Shown here: positions 23,401 through 34,306 of the stretch, one piece after another
Layout of the letters: each line of letters opens with the position of its first letter
Numbering within the stretch: position 1 is the stretch's first letter
Source of the DNA: Guyanagaster necrorhizus
Taxonomy: Eukaryota > Basidiomycota > Agaricomycetes > Agaricales > Physalacriaceae
Direction of reading: 5' to 3'
NCBI RefSeq assembly: GCF_019112545.1
Contig: NW_025064898.1
Span: 835,993-899,992 of the forward strand
DNA length: 64,000 bases
Notes under the pieces: model-generated
Databases searched by the model: none
Told to the model about the DNA's origin: nothing
The model's input: only the letters and a program-made list of their open reading frames with translations
Position numbers and translations under genes: made by a program

Positions 23401-24387
23401 GCAATCATCCCTATCACCTGCTCTACCAAACTCATATTAGAAGAATGAGCAAAGATACTATGTGATGAGGTCTATGCCAAATATAGTATGTCTCAAATAG
23501 TAATTTCTGATCAAGGATCACAATTTGTTTTAAAATTCTTAGATGATCTTTACTATTTATTAAACATCAAATGCAATGCATCAACTGCATATTATCCCCA
23601 GATGGATGGCCAAACAGAACATGCAAACCAAGAAGTAGAAAAGTATCTGCATCTATTTATCAACTATTGACAGGATAATTGGGTCAAATGGCTTGCTCTA
23701 GCAGCATTCCAACACAATAACTGTGTCCACTTGGTCATGGAAAAGATCTCATTCTTTGTGAATTATGAACATCATCCAAATATTGTGTAGACAACCCAAA
23801 CACACACTACTATGTCTGCATCCACCAATTTTGCCACTACTATAATGAACATTCACAATGAAACTAAAGTGGCCCTTAAAAGAGCCACCACAACTATGAA
23901 AAAACAGTATGACACTCATCACTGCACCTTTCACACCTACAACATTAGTGATAAAGTGTGGCTGAACATAAGAAACCTATATCTCTTCTGACCAAAACAA
24001 AAATTATTTGACAAATAGACAGGCTCTTTCTCTATTCAAGCAAAGGTTGAGGCCTCTGCATACTACCTGCAACTACTCAAACACTGAAAGATTCATGACA
24101 TCTTTAATAAGATACTATTAGCCCTATATATTACTCTGGTATTCTCCAACCAGAAATAGCCATCTCCATCTCTGCCTGATCTTATCAATAATGAGAAATA
24201 TTATGAAATCAATCAAATACTGAATCACAAGCTATATAAGGTCAAAGCCTGAGGTGGAGAAATGACAATCATGATAGACTACCTGATTAGCTGGAAGGGT
24301 TACAGATCTGAATCTAATCAATGGGTAAATAAGAAACATATGGATGTGACAGAGGCCATATGAAACTATGAATTATCTCTAAATTAA
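20495..24387 (+). pseudogene. pol: E4 pol, decayed
   Basis: The whole Pol stays in one frame and is broken by stops only. The protease site near 20994-21020 reads INSGCMSS, where the catalytic Asp is Asn. RT lies about 21700-22360, with YLDD intact near 22055-22075. RNase H lies about 22490-22730 and the integrase HHCC region about 23120-23250. The integrase core follows to about 23700, with SDQGSQF and the AYYPQMDGQTEHANQEVEKY run. The GPF module lies near 23990-24040 and the chromodomain about 24150-24386 (IDYLISWKGY type). The 3' end leads into a degraded hairpin and AAGAAGAGAGTAA before the LTR. Confidence 0.86.
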
Positions 24388-24420
24388 GCTATTGAGATGA
24401 TGGTCTTAAGAAGAGAGTAA

Positions 24421-24889
24421 TGTTATAATTTTTTCATTATTTCTATTTCTTTCACAGATTGACCTCTATTTCATGCTTAATCAGGATGGCTAACACAGGC
24501 ATTTAAGACTATGAGAAGAGCTTAGTCAGCACAATAAGCTTATTCAATCATTGTCTTTTGATGTGACAATGCTGTCTGATGATGCACAACAAATCTTTTA
24601 TATATAGTAACAATATCTAAGGACAATAGACATAAAGAATCCAATGATATACAATAGGCAATAGTATAATTAGTTCAGCTTGTACAGTATATAAGCTGGC
24701 TAGCTCTCAATGGTAGTCTCCAGCTTCAAGCTAAAGTTTATTTATACCAATCTCCTCTCTTGAGCCAGTCACAAGGCTTTGAGACATATTGATCAATACT
24801 TATATCAGTGAACTCTGACATTTCACTCGAAGTGCAAAGTGATATCAGTTTATCACATGTTTATAGTCACATGACACTTGAGTCTAATA
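24421..24889 (+). repeat. E4 3' LTR
   Basis: 469 bp, TGTTATAA...TCTAATA. It matches 15283-15735 along its length, with 16 extra bases near 24560. The last bases (TAATA for TAACA) carry a C-to-T change. Confidence 0.9.
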
Positions 24890-27800
24890 GACTGAGCAGG
24901 CAAATCTCTAGGGTGATTGCAAATTCTATCAACTGCAAAACATGAAGCCCAGCAGTCAGACCAGCACTGTCAAGATCAGTACTCCATCAAGCAGCACCTC
25001 CTCTTATAGAATCCAGAAGATGAGTATAGTATCACATACACTGGAAGCAGAAAGCCAATAGATATTGATTAACTCAAAAAGAAGAGCAAATATTTCAACT
25101 GTGGACAAAAGAGACATCTATCATGGGATTGTCCAAAGAAGAAGTGAATATGTGAAGACATTCAGGCTCAGATCACTGAGTTATAGGAGGAAGAAGAAGA
25201 ACACAGCAAAGATACAAAGGTGGAAGAGGTAAAAAATAGGGCCAACCAGTGAGTGATTTCACTGGATCAGTCAAAGGACTTAGTGGTGTGTTTCAAACAG
25301 CTGCTGGACAGACTAATAGTACTTCTATAGTTATGTCTATGACTAAATTATCTATGCATTCAAATATACTCTGCTTTGCTGTCATAAAACCACTGAAAGA
25401 ATTGCTGAACCCAAACATTTAATCACCTATAAGCTAAACAGGAGGAGCAACCCTCACTGAATGGCTTAAGCCCTTCAACACTGAATGGACTTGACATACT
25501 ATTAAGAATGCAAAAACAGAAGAAGAAGCTAGGGCAGTACTCAAGAACTGAGTACACAAAACTCAAGATGAAGAGGTGATCAATGAGATAATCAAGAAGA
25601 TAAGAAAGGCCAAGTGATACTGGGCTCTGGAATAGCTTAATGAGCTTAGAGAACCTCAAAAGTATATTTGATGGCAGAAGACCCCAGGATGAGACTTGAC
25701 CACCAAGGCTCAGATCAAGACACTTACATCTTGAACAGCTCTGATTGACAGTGGCTGCACTGGAAGCTTAATTAACTGTGCTTTTGTTGATAAGCATAGT
25801 CTACCCACTCAGGCTATAGCTGCCCCTATTTCAGTGTACAACACAGATAGTATCAAGAATCAGGCTGGTTCAATTACTGAATATGTCAAATTATGACTAA
25901 TTATCAGCAACCACTCAGAACAAATCAATCTAGCAGTTACTGACTTAGGAACTAAAGAAATATTTCTTGGTCATAATTAGTTGATTTGACACAACCTGCT
26001 TATCAACTGGAAGACTGATCAAATCATCTTTGCTCAGTGCTAATGCCATAAGATTCTGTTTAAACTATCAGACAAAGACTCCAAAGACAGATAGGATAAA
26101 GAAATGGAAGATAGTGAAACTATTCTTGCTGTAGACATACAGCAAGCAATACACATTTGGACCATACATCATGCCAATGATCTGACTATAAAGGCTAATG
26201 CAGAAAGAGAGGAGAAGATATTTGAAGAGATAGTACTCAAATGGATCTGAGATTATTGAGATCTGTTCAGCAAAGAAAGTTTTGATGAGCTGCTGAAGCT
26301 AAAACTATGAGATCATTTGATCAAACTGATCCCAAATGTGAGTGTCAATCTGGACTGCAAAATGTACTCTTCTTTTTTATTAAAAAAAAGGATGGAAAAC
26401 TCTGATCAGTCTAAGATTATTAGAAGCTAAATGAGATGACAATCAAGAATCACTATCTCCTCCTGCTCATCTCAGAACTCATGGATAAGTTATGCAGGGC
26501 CTAATACTACACTAAATTAGATGTCAGATAGGGATATAACAATATATGGATCAAAGAGAATGATGAGTGGAAGATAGCTTTTTGGACCAACTAAGGATTA
26601 TTTGAGCTGACAGTCATGTTCTTCAGACTTACAAACTCATCAGTGACATTCCAATAGATGATGAACAATATATTTAAAGATCTTATTGCTATTAGAAAGG
26701 TCACAATCTATTTTGAGAACATTCTCATCATGTTATGAGATCATGAAGAACACTGATAGCTGGTATGATAAGTACTCATGCTGATGAGAAAGCACAAGCT
26801 CTTTTTCAAGACAGAGAAATGTGAATTCAAAGTTCTGAAAACAGAGTATCTCAGAGTAATTATCAATGAAAGAAGCATTCAGATGGACCTGATAAAGATG
26901 GCTGGAGTGACTGAATGGCTGGTATCAACAAAGAAGAAGGAATTGCAGTCTTTTTTAAGATTCACTAATTTCTACTGCCAGTTCATTCAGGACTATAGCA
27001 AGATCATCCAGCCTATAATCCAGTTGATAGGAAATGCCCCATAAAGTTGGAGACACTTCCAACAGGTTGTATTTGACAACCTTAAATGATAACTAGCCAA
27101 GGATATCATCCTAGCAATTTTGACACAGAAAAAAAGATTTAAAGTTGAAGCAGACTCAAGTGAGGGAGCAATCAGAGCAGTACTTTTTCAGAAGCAGAAT
27201 GGAAAATGGTGACCAGTGGTCTTCCTTTCTAAGGCACTGATCATAACAGAATGCAACTACAAGATCTATGACAAAGAGCTTCTAGCAATTGTGCTCACAT
27301 TCTCTGAATGGTGCTATTATCTGATTGGAGCAGTTCAAATCTTTGAAATTTGGACTGATCACTAAAATCTTTAATACTTCTGACTTCTCTAGAAACTCAA
27401 TCAATGACAGGCACACTGAGTCATAGAACTTTCTGAATATGACTACACACTTCACCATAAAGCTGGTGCTGCAAACAAGAAGGTGGATCTGCTCAGGCTG
27501 ATCATGACTAAGGAGATGATGATAATGAGGGAGTGGTGTTGTTAAAGCCTAAACACTTCTGGATAATGATAATACCATCAGAGAAAGAAATTCATGAGCA
27601 AATCAAGAGTGTAACTCAGGACAATAGCAAATGGGACCAATATGTGGCACTATCACTGAACTATGAATGCAGAATGACAAAGGAAGAAGGACTGATCCAC
27701 TATGATAAAAGGATGTATATTCCACAAGATCAACAACTTCAGAGAGAGATCATCACTATCTGCCATAACCACATGATAGTGGGACACTCAGAAATTGCGA

Positions 27801-29254
27801 AGTCTAAAGAACTGGTTCTATGAGAGTATTAGTGGTCAAAGATGAGCTAAGATATAGAACACTATATGAAGGAGTGCAAAATATGTCAGCAAGAAAAAGC
27901 ATCAACTCAATCATGTGCAGCACTACTTTTGCACAAATGAGGTTCCTCAGAGCCTATAGACTCATATTTTAGTTAACATGATCATCTGATCATCTGATTA
28001 TAATAGCTATAATGTCATACTAGTCATCATTAACTAATTTTCAAAGGTGATTATTCCTGTTGCATGCTTAACAGAATTAACATCAGAAGAGTGGGCCAAG
28101 ATTCTCTATGATAAGGTTTATACTAAATATGGCATATCTCAAGTCATCATCTTTGATCAAGGACCTCTGTTGGAAATTCTCGGTGTTGCGCAGAGTAGAC
28201 TTCAGGCTGGTAAGGCCAGATGGTATGAACTTATTATTCTGCAGCTCCTACAGAGCTCGTATTTATACTCTCCAGGCTTGTATCTAGAATTTACTACAAC
28301 TTTCTCTTTCTCTCAGGCTTACTCATCAACTCTTGGCATGATGCCGGATTGCCCTTTCTAGAACTTTCCAGCAAAATCCCAACAACCTCAATTCATCTTG
28401 AAGTTCCTCAATGACTTGTATTGGCTTCTAAATATTTGACACAACATCTCTACAGCATATCACCCCAAACTAATAGACAGATAGAGTGAGTCAATCAGAA
28501 GATTGAAAAATATCTTTGATTATTTATTAATTACTGCCAAGATGATTGGGTTGAGTGGCTTGCCCTAGCTGCCTTCCAGCACAATAATCATATTTACTCT
28601 GCCACTGAGAAAACCCTCTTCTTCATAAATCATAGCTGTCATCCAAATATCATCTATACAGAATGCATTTATATAATAATATCTGCATTCTCTGATTTCA
28701 CACACACTATGACTAAGATCCATGATAAAACCTGTGTCACCCTTGAAAAAGGAGCATTCATTATAAAAAAACAATATGATAAACATCACTCTCCCACTCA
28801 TCAATATTCCATTAATAATAAGGTGTAGCTTGATACAGCAAACCTCCACCTTCTTTATTTTAAGCAAAAGCTTGCTGATAAATAAACAGGTCCATTCTCT
28901 ATCTCGCTAAAATTGGCACCTTCACTTATAAACTTTATCTTCCTACTGCTTGAAAAATCCGTAATGTTTTGAACAAAACTTTACTCACTTCATACATTAC
29001 CCCTGCATTCTCAAATCAAGACCACCCACCTTTGCCTGAATCAGAACTGATCAATAACAAAGAACACTATAAAATCAATCAAGTTCTTAATCACAAAATC
29101 CATAAGATTCATGCATGTGACAGAAAAACTTACACCACAGTTGATTATTTAGTTAGTTAGAAGAGTTATAGCTCTGAGTCTAATTATTAGATCAATAAAC
29201 ATCACATGAATGCCAATAATGTAATCTATAACTATGAACTCTCTCTAGAATAGC
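24890..29254 (+). pseudogene. pol: E3 gag end and pol, decayed
   Basis: The CCHC knuckle of gag (FNCGQKRHLSWDC type, first Cys lost) is near 25090-25130 and the gag stop is at 25250-25252. Pol follows in the usual overlap. The protease site LIDSGCTGSLIN near 25745-25775 is intact. About 110 bp are deleted at 26360 between NLDCK and the FF-KKKDGK motif of RT. The YLDD motif near 26710 is destroyed. RNase H lies about 27150-27380 and the integrase knuckle about 27770-27900. The integrase core is cut at 28167 by a solo LTR and resumes at 28385. The chromodomain remnant ends near 29254. A degraded hairpin and purine tract precede the LTR. Confidence 0.82.
28168..28384 (+). mobile_element. Short solo LTR (TGTTGG...CCAACA) with ACCTC target duplication
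   Basis: 217 bp with ends TGTTGGAAATTC and AAATCCCAACA. It is flanked on both sides by ACCTC (28163-28167 and 28385-28389). Deleting it and one ACCTC restores the integrase motif DQGPQFI. A TATTTATA box lies near 28261. It keeps several CpGs while its host copy has almost none, so it probably arrived after most of the host's decay. The TGTTGG start and short length fit a Ty1/copia LTR, but the family is an inference. Confidence 0.85.
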
Positions 29255-29285
29255 CATCAGGATAATAGTCTTAAAAAGAGAATAA

Positions 29286-29745
29286 TATTATGATTTTTCC
29301 TTTTTCCTTTCTTGATTAACTCTTATTTATACTTAGTCAGAGTGCTAAGACCAGTGCTTAAGACTATGAGATAGGCTTAGTCATCATAATAGGCTGAGTC
29401 TGCCATTATGCTCTGATATGACAACAACTCTCAATGATGAACAATACTCTTTTGTAGGTAGTAATGATGCTTAAGAACAAAGAGAACTATAGCATAGAAA
29501 CTCACAATTAGTAGGAATATATTTAACTCAGACTTGAACAGTATATATGTAGTGTAGCTCTTGCTGTATATTCTCAGCTTTAAGCTAAAGTTTATTTATC
29601 TACTACTTCATCTTGAGCTGATCATTTTTGGCCTTGAAGCACTAGATCAATAGAGGCACACAAAGTGAATTCTAGCATGACTGTACAAATATAATACAGT
29701 GCTAATTTATCACATGTTCAGATCATATGCAACTTAGGCTGAACA
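29286..29745 (+). repeat. E3 3' LTR
   Basis: 460 bp. It begins TATTATGATTTTTCC (TG end mutated to TA) and ends CTGAACA. It carries AGCTTTAAGCTAA, the self-priming start sequence, in the central part. E5 gag/pol follows directly. Confidence 0.88.
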
Positions 29746-30532
29746 TGGAGGAGGTAAAAGACAGAGCCAATCAGTAAGCAATTCCACTGGATCAGCCAAA
29801 GGACTCAGTGGTGTGTCACAAGCAGCTGTTGAACAGATTAATAGTACTTCTGTAGTTACACCTATGCTTAAGTTATTAGCACATTCAAATATACCCTATT
29901 CCACAACTACAAGACCATCACCAGAATCATCCAAGCCTATAACTCAATTGTCTATAGGCCAAACAGAGAGAGCAACCCCCATTGGATGACTTAAGCTCTT
30001 TAACATCAAATGGACTTGGTGCATCATCAAAGATGTGAAGACAGAGAAAGAAGCAAAGGTGGTACTCAAGAATTGAGTATACAAGACCTGAGCTGGAGAG
30101 ATCATTGATGAAATGATTAAAGAGATAAGAAAGACTAAATAATGTTGAGCTCTGGAATGGCTCAATGAACTTCAAGGACTCTAGAAGTATATTTGATAAC
30201 AAAAGACCTCAGGACAAGACTTGACTATAAAGGCTCAAATTAAAACACTAACATCCTGCTCCATATATGCAGTAATAGTCTTAATTGATAGTAGCTGTAC
30301 TGAGAGTTCAATCAACCATGCTTTTATCAACAAGTATGATCTACCTATTCAAGCCACAGCAGCACTCATTCCAGTCTATAACACTAATAGAATCAAGAAC
30401 CAGGCTAGCTCAATAACTGAGTTCATCAAACTCTGACTAATCATTGAGGATCATTTGGAATGAATTGACTAAGCTGTTACTGATCTAAAAACTAAGAAAG
30501 TATTCCTTGGTCATGACTGGCTTATCCAGCAT
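29746..30532 (+). pseudogene. pol: E5 gag end and pol N-terminus to protease
   Basis: It starts with the last residues of gag (EEVKDRANQ type) and the conserved gag/pol overlap, then the pol N-terminal region. The protease site near 30283-30310 reads LIDSSCTESSIN. The sequence stops at HDWLIQH, where the E6 LTR begins. Confidence 0.8.
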
Positions 30533-30996
30533 TATTATGATTTTCCTTTCTTTTCCTGAGATTAACCCCTATCTATGCTTAGTCAGAGTGCTAGGATAAG
30601 TGCTTAAGACTGTGGGATAAGGCTTGGTCATCACAACTAGCCAAGTCCATCATTGTCTTTCATTGCAATGACATTGTCTGACAATGCACAATCAACCTTT
30701 TATATATGATAACAATGCTCAAGGACAATGAACACTAGGATAGAGAAACACACAATAAGTATGTAGTATTATTAGCAGGTCTTGTACAGTATTTAAGAAA
30801 GCTCACTCTCACTGATAATCCCCAGCTTTGAGCTAAAGTTTATTTTATCTCATTCTATTCTCAAGCTAGTCACACAAAGTCTTGAAGCACTGGGAGTCAA
30901 CATTGGTACATATAATGAACTCTGATAGAAGGCTTGAACATAAAGCCATGTCAGTTTATCATGTGCTAGTTGATCATATGCAGCTTGAGCCTAACA
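30533..30996 (+). repeat. E6 5' LTR
   Basis: 464 bp, TATTATGATTTTCC...CCTAACA. The TATTTAAG box near 30790 precedes the predicted start AGCTTTGAGCTAA (30824-30836) by about 30 bases. The CTATGCTTAGTCAG box lies near 30570. Confidence 0.92.
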
Positions 30997-31010
30997 ATTA
31001 GCTCGAAGCT
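30997..31010 (+). promoter_or_regulatory. E6 primer-binding site, self-complementary type
   Basis: ATTAGCTCGAAGCT follows the LTR directly. Thirteen bases pair with 30824-30836. Twelve are Watson-Crick pairs and one is a G-U pair caused by a C-to-T change in the LTR. Confidence 0.78.
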
Positions 31011-31051
31011 TCACCTTCTCTTTCTCAAGCCCAATTGTGCTGAGAAACTGA

Positions 31052-32560
31052 ATGCCACCACCAACCATCACCAACCTTAATCATGACTTCTTTGAATTGA
31101 TAGCTTCCATCATTGGAATGCTACTAGGACTTCTAGCCATCATCACCCTTTGCCACAGACAACAATCAGTAACTGCTTGAATAGTCAGGCACTATCAGGC
31201 ATTTCAACAGATCTATACCATTCTCTAAAATGTAACCCCAGATCTACCCTTCCATAACATCTCTACCTCTATCAGAACATCCTTTCAGCTGCAAGAGTGA
31301 CTCATACCAGAAGCTGAACATAGCAACCTGCCTTTAAGGAGCCTTCAGAAAGAAGAAGGACCTCAATACCCCTTTCGATGATCTAGTAGAGACTGCAACC
31401 CTGCTCTTGCAGGATTCCGAAACTCTTGGACTGCAAATATCATCCAGGAGCTCAAGGAGATCTCTAGTGATGTCTCTTTAAACACCTCTGCCTCTAGTCA
31501 TTCTGTCTCTCTAAACATCTCAGAGATTGGAAACTATGCTTGGGACTCTCTTGATGCTGCTTGGATGGCTTTGAGACCTCAGATAAGCTTCAACTCCCCT
31601 CATCATTCTCTCTATGCTATTCCTGAGTCAAACTCATCTATTAATAGGTTGGAGCTCAATGACTCTCACAGAAGGAGTATCCACTAGGATTTTATGAACA
31701 TAGAGCTCGCCATCACTGTGGCAGAGGATCTCTATAACTACTTTAGCATTGGAAGTCAGCCAGAGGTGGAAACAGCTAGCACCAGGAGAAGAATTGCCTA
31801 GGATAGAATCATATGATGAGTTTTCCTGGACTGGGATCTTTAGATCCCCTTTGATTACAACACAGCAGTATAGCAGCAGCAGCAGCAGAACCAGAACCAA
31901 CAAGCAGAGGTCCAGCAAGCTCAAGAAGAGCTTGCCAAGTATGTCCAAGCAGAAGCCCAGTGGGAGTTTGAAGAAGCAGGATATGACTGATAAGAATGAC
32001 AATGATAATGATGAGAGGAGGCTGACAGACTGAGATCAGCCTCTCCTGGCTGGTATGAACTTCATACTAACTCCTCAGGATTCCTTTTCAGGGAGCCCAA
32101 TTCAGAAACTGACTCTTGGACAGGGCTGACCAGCATCATTGACAGAGAAGAAGCAATCCAAAGAGACCAAGTCAATGGATGACCTCTCTCTCTTCACTAC
32201 CCCACCAGAACTGATACCATTTCCTCCAACACTGACTCAGTCCTTAGAGCCTACAGGCTCTGAGTATCTGACAATGCCTATATCTCTGACCAAGCCCTCC
32301 ACAGATTCCTGAGAAGTAGAGTCACTCACCAGTTCCTCAATCCTGGGTTCCAAAGAAACTTTGGTCTTTATAGCTGAGAACTGAAGGAGGAAAGAGCATG
32401 CAGTGGAATCCAATATAGTCAGCTCTCAAATCCTCCCATCTGGTATGCAGCCTCTGGATCTGACCTAAGTACTGCCAGGCCCAGCATCAGAATCAACAAC
32501 AAGCTTTTTGGTGACCCTCAGGCTAGCCATACCATCCATCTATGACCCACCCATCAGTTT
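31052..32560 (+). pseudogene. E6 ORF A, decayed
   Basis: The ATG at 31052 opens a frame with NLNHDFFELIASIIGMLLG and the IITLC, IVRHYQAFQQI and NVTPDLPFH motifs of E11 ORF A. Later stretches still match E11, including PFDYNTAV with a Gln run, SDNAYISDQALHRFLRSRV near 32270-32330 and HTIHL near 32530. Stops and small indels break it. The agreement along the whole length shows that ORF A is a real, conserved reading frame and not just a leader. Confidence 0.75.
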
Positions 32561-34306
32561 CCTCCTCAAGAAAAAGGACAGCAGAGATGAGGGTGATGAG
32601 AAAGACAGTGAGGGCCTCTTCAGGCTCGAACAATTTATGGAATATGCTGATGAAGATACTGATGAAGAAGTGCTAAGAAAAGAAATGGGGTGAGAAAGAG
32701 GGAAGAAATACCAGGGATTATATGAGCAAGAGATACTCTTTTTATAGAGGGATGCCTGTTGGCAGGCCATACCCTTAGAACTAAAGTATAAATATGCAGA
32801 TAAAACTGAAAAACAAGACATTTTACAGTATGCCACAACAAAATATGCCTAGGAAGAATATGGCTGATGGCATCCAGAGGATCTCCTCAAGCCAATGCCC
32901 TCATATCAAACCAAGAAACAGCTGAAACTAATGCTGAGCTCTCCTCCTATTCTGCTAAAATGAGCTGTCTACACAGCACCATCTATCTGCAGTAGGGTTA
33001 AAATATCAGATCCACTAATTCAAGACATGACAACTCAACTCACTAGAATCTGACATCAGCTGAAACCTTCAGCACCATGATACGAAAAACCCTAAAACCC
33101 TTGGATCAGAAATAAAAGCCAACTTCTTGGAGGGCAGCCACTCCCTGATGAAGCAGAACCCAGTGGGACAGGAAAAGAGCTGGTATGGGATGACCCTGAA
33201 GCAGTTTGCCTCAGATTTATCATACAGAATAGGGTGATTGTCTAAAAAGATGCTGTCCTAAAAGGAAGTCCAGTCGCCAATGATCATTCTCTTCACTCCT
33301 TCTTCAGATCACTATGGGAATAGGGTTGGCCTCCATTTCAGAGTGGTCCAACCTGATGGGCACTCTACCAGAGAATGCCACTATCTTGCAATGCCAACCA
33401 GACTTACTGTGGAAACCTCACCCCTTCAAGAGGGCCTCAAATAACATTGACCAATTCCTGGTCAATTGTGAACAATACTTTGAGGTTTACATTGGATATC
33501 TCAGTACTGATATGAACAAGGTAGTATTTGCCACCTTTTATCTTAAGAAAAAAGCAAAGACCTGATAGATTCTAATCTCCTCAAACTTCTGATCGTCGAC
33601 TTGAGAGCACTATTGGTACCCCTCATGGCCAGTATTTAAACAAATGCTGAATGACAAATTCATCAATCCGGTGGTACAGAAGGTGCAAAAACAGAAGATC
33701 AAGGAGTATAAGATGGAAGATAAGACTGCCACAGACTATTTTAATGAGTTAGAACACCTTGCAAAACTTGCTGAAATCCAGGATGATGTAGCAAATGATG
33801 GACACATGGTCGAGGCCCTCAAGAGAGGGGTTCTCTCTTTATACATCATAATAATTTCAGCAATTGACATCAAAGCACTGATGCCAGTCAGATATGACAA
33901 ATAGAAGAAGCAAATTGTTGAGATGTACAGAGAGCAATAAAGACAGAAAGCAGAGTCATCAACTCTTCAAGATTACATCAAAAAGTCGATGCCACCAACC
34001 CCAAACAAATCAGAGCAAACTGCCAGGAAATCACCAGGACCCTCAACAGCCTCTGCCTATAGCATATAGAAAACCGAGACAGGCACCACTTATACTAGAA
34101 CAGGTAAACCAATAGACATAGATCAGATGAAGAAGGAGGGCAAGTGTTTCAATTGTGGCTAGAAAGACCACATGGCAAAAGATTGCCTGAGAAAGAAGAA
34201 GACATATAAAGACATCAGAGCATAGATCACCAAGCTACAAAAGGAAGAAGAAGGACTCAGTGAGGAAACAAAAGTCAAGAAAGTAAAAGACAGGGCCAGT
34301 CAGTGA
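32508..34306 (+). pseudogene. gag: E6 gag, decayed
   Basis: Frame B is recognisable from PSIYDPPISFLL (32527) through an acidic part (DEDTDEEVLRKE) and ILQYATTKYA. The capsid-type region begins near 33314 with KPHPFKRASNNIDQFLV. It continues through AKT and YKMEDKTATDYFNELEHLAKL to about 33900. The CCHC knuckle near 34144-34185 reads CFNCG-KDHMAKDC, with a stop in place of Gln. One indel between 32700 and 33300 changes the frame. The stop at 34304-34306 sits in the conserved CAGTGAGTGATTCC. Confidence 0.78.

Larger units (their letters stand above)
15283..24889 (+). mobile_element. E4: Ty3/gypsy copy with both LTRs, inserted in E3 gag
   Basis: A 9607 bp element, longer than its relatives because a non-coding insertion of about 1.3 kb sits in its gag. 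LTRs are 453 and 469 bp; the first lacks a 16 bp segment present in the second. Flanks read GAAGG (left) and GACTG (right), so the target duplication is not exact. The E3 gag reading, however, resumes on the far side, so insertion into E3 is well supported. Pol keeps a single frame over about 3.9 kb despite many stops. Confidence 0.88.
14188..29745 (+). mobile_element. E3: Ty3/gypsy copy split by E4, 5' end lost
   Basis: The E3 parts are 14188-15282 and 24890-29745. The 5' LTR, ORF A and upstream gag are missing, because the copy starts abruptly at the E2 LTR. Gag reads up to 15282 (a KEWQ-QK type run), E4 intervenes, and gag resumes at 24890 towards the CCHC knuckle and pol. The 3' LTR is 29286-29745. 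It sits inside the gag end of E5, which resumes at 29746. A short TG...CA solo LTR interrupts its integrase. Confidence 0.8.
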
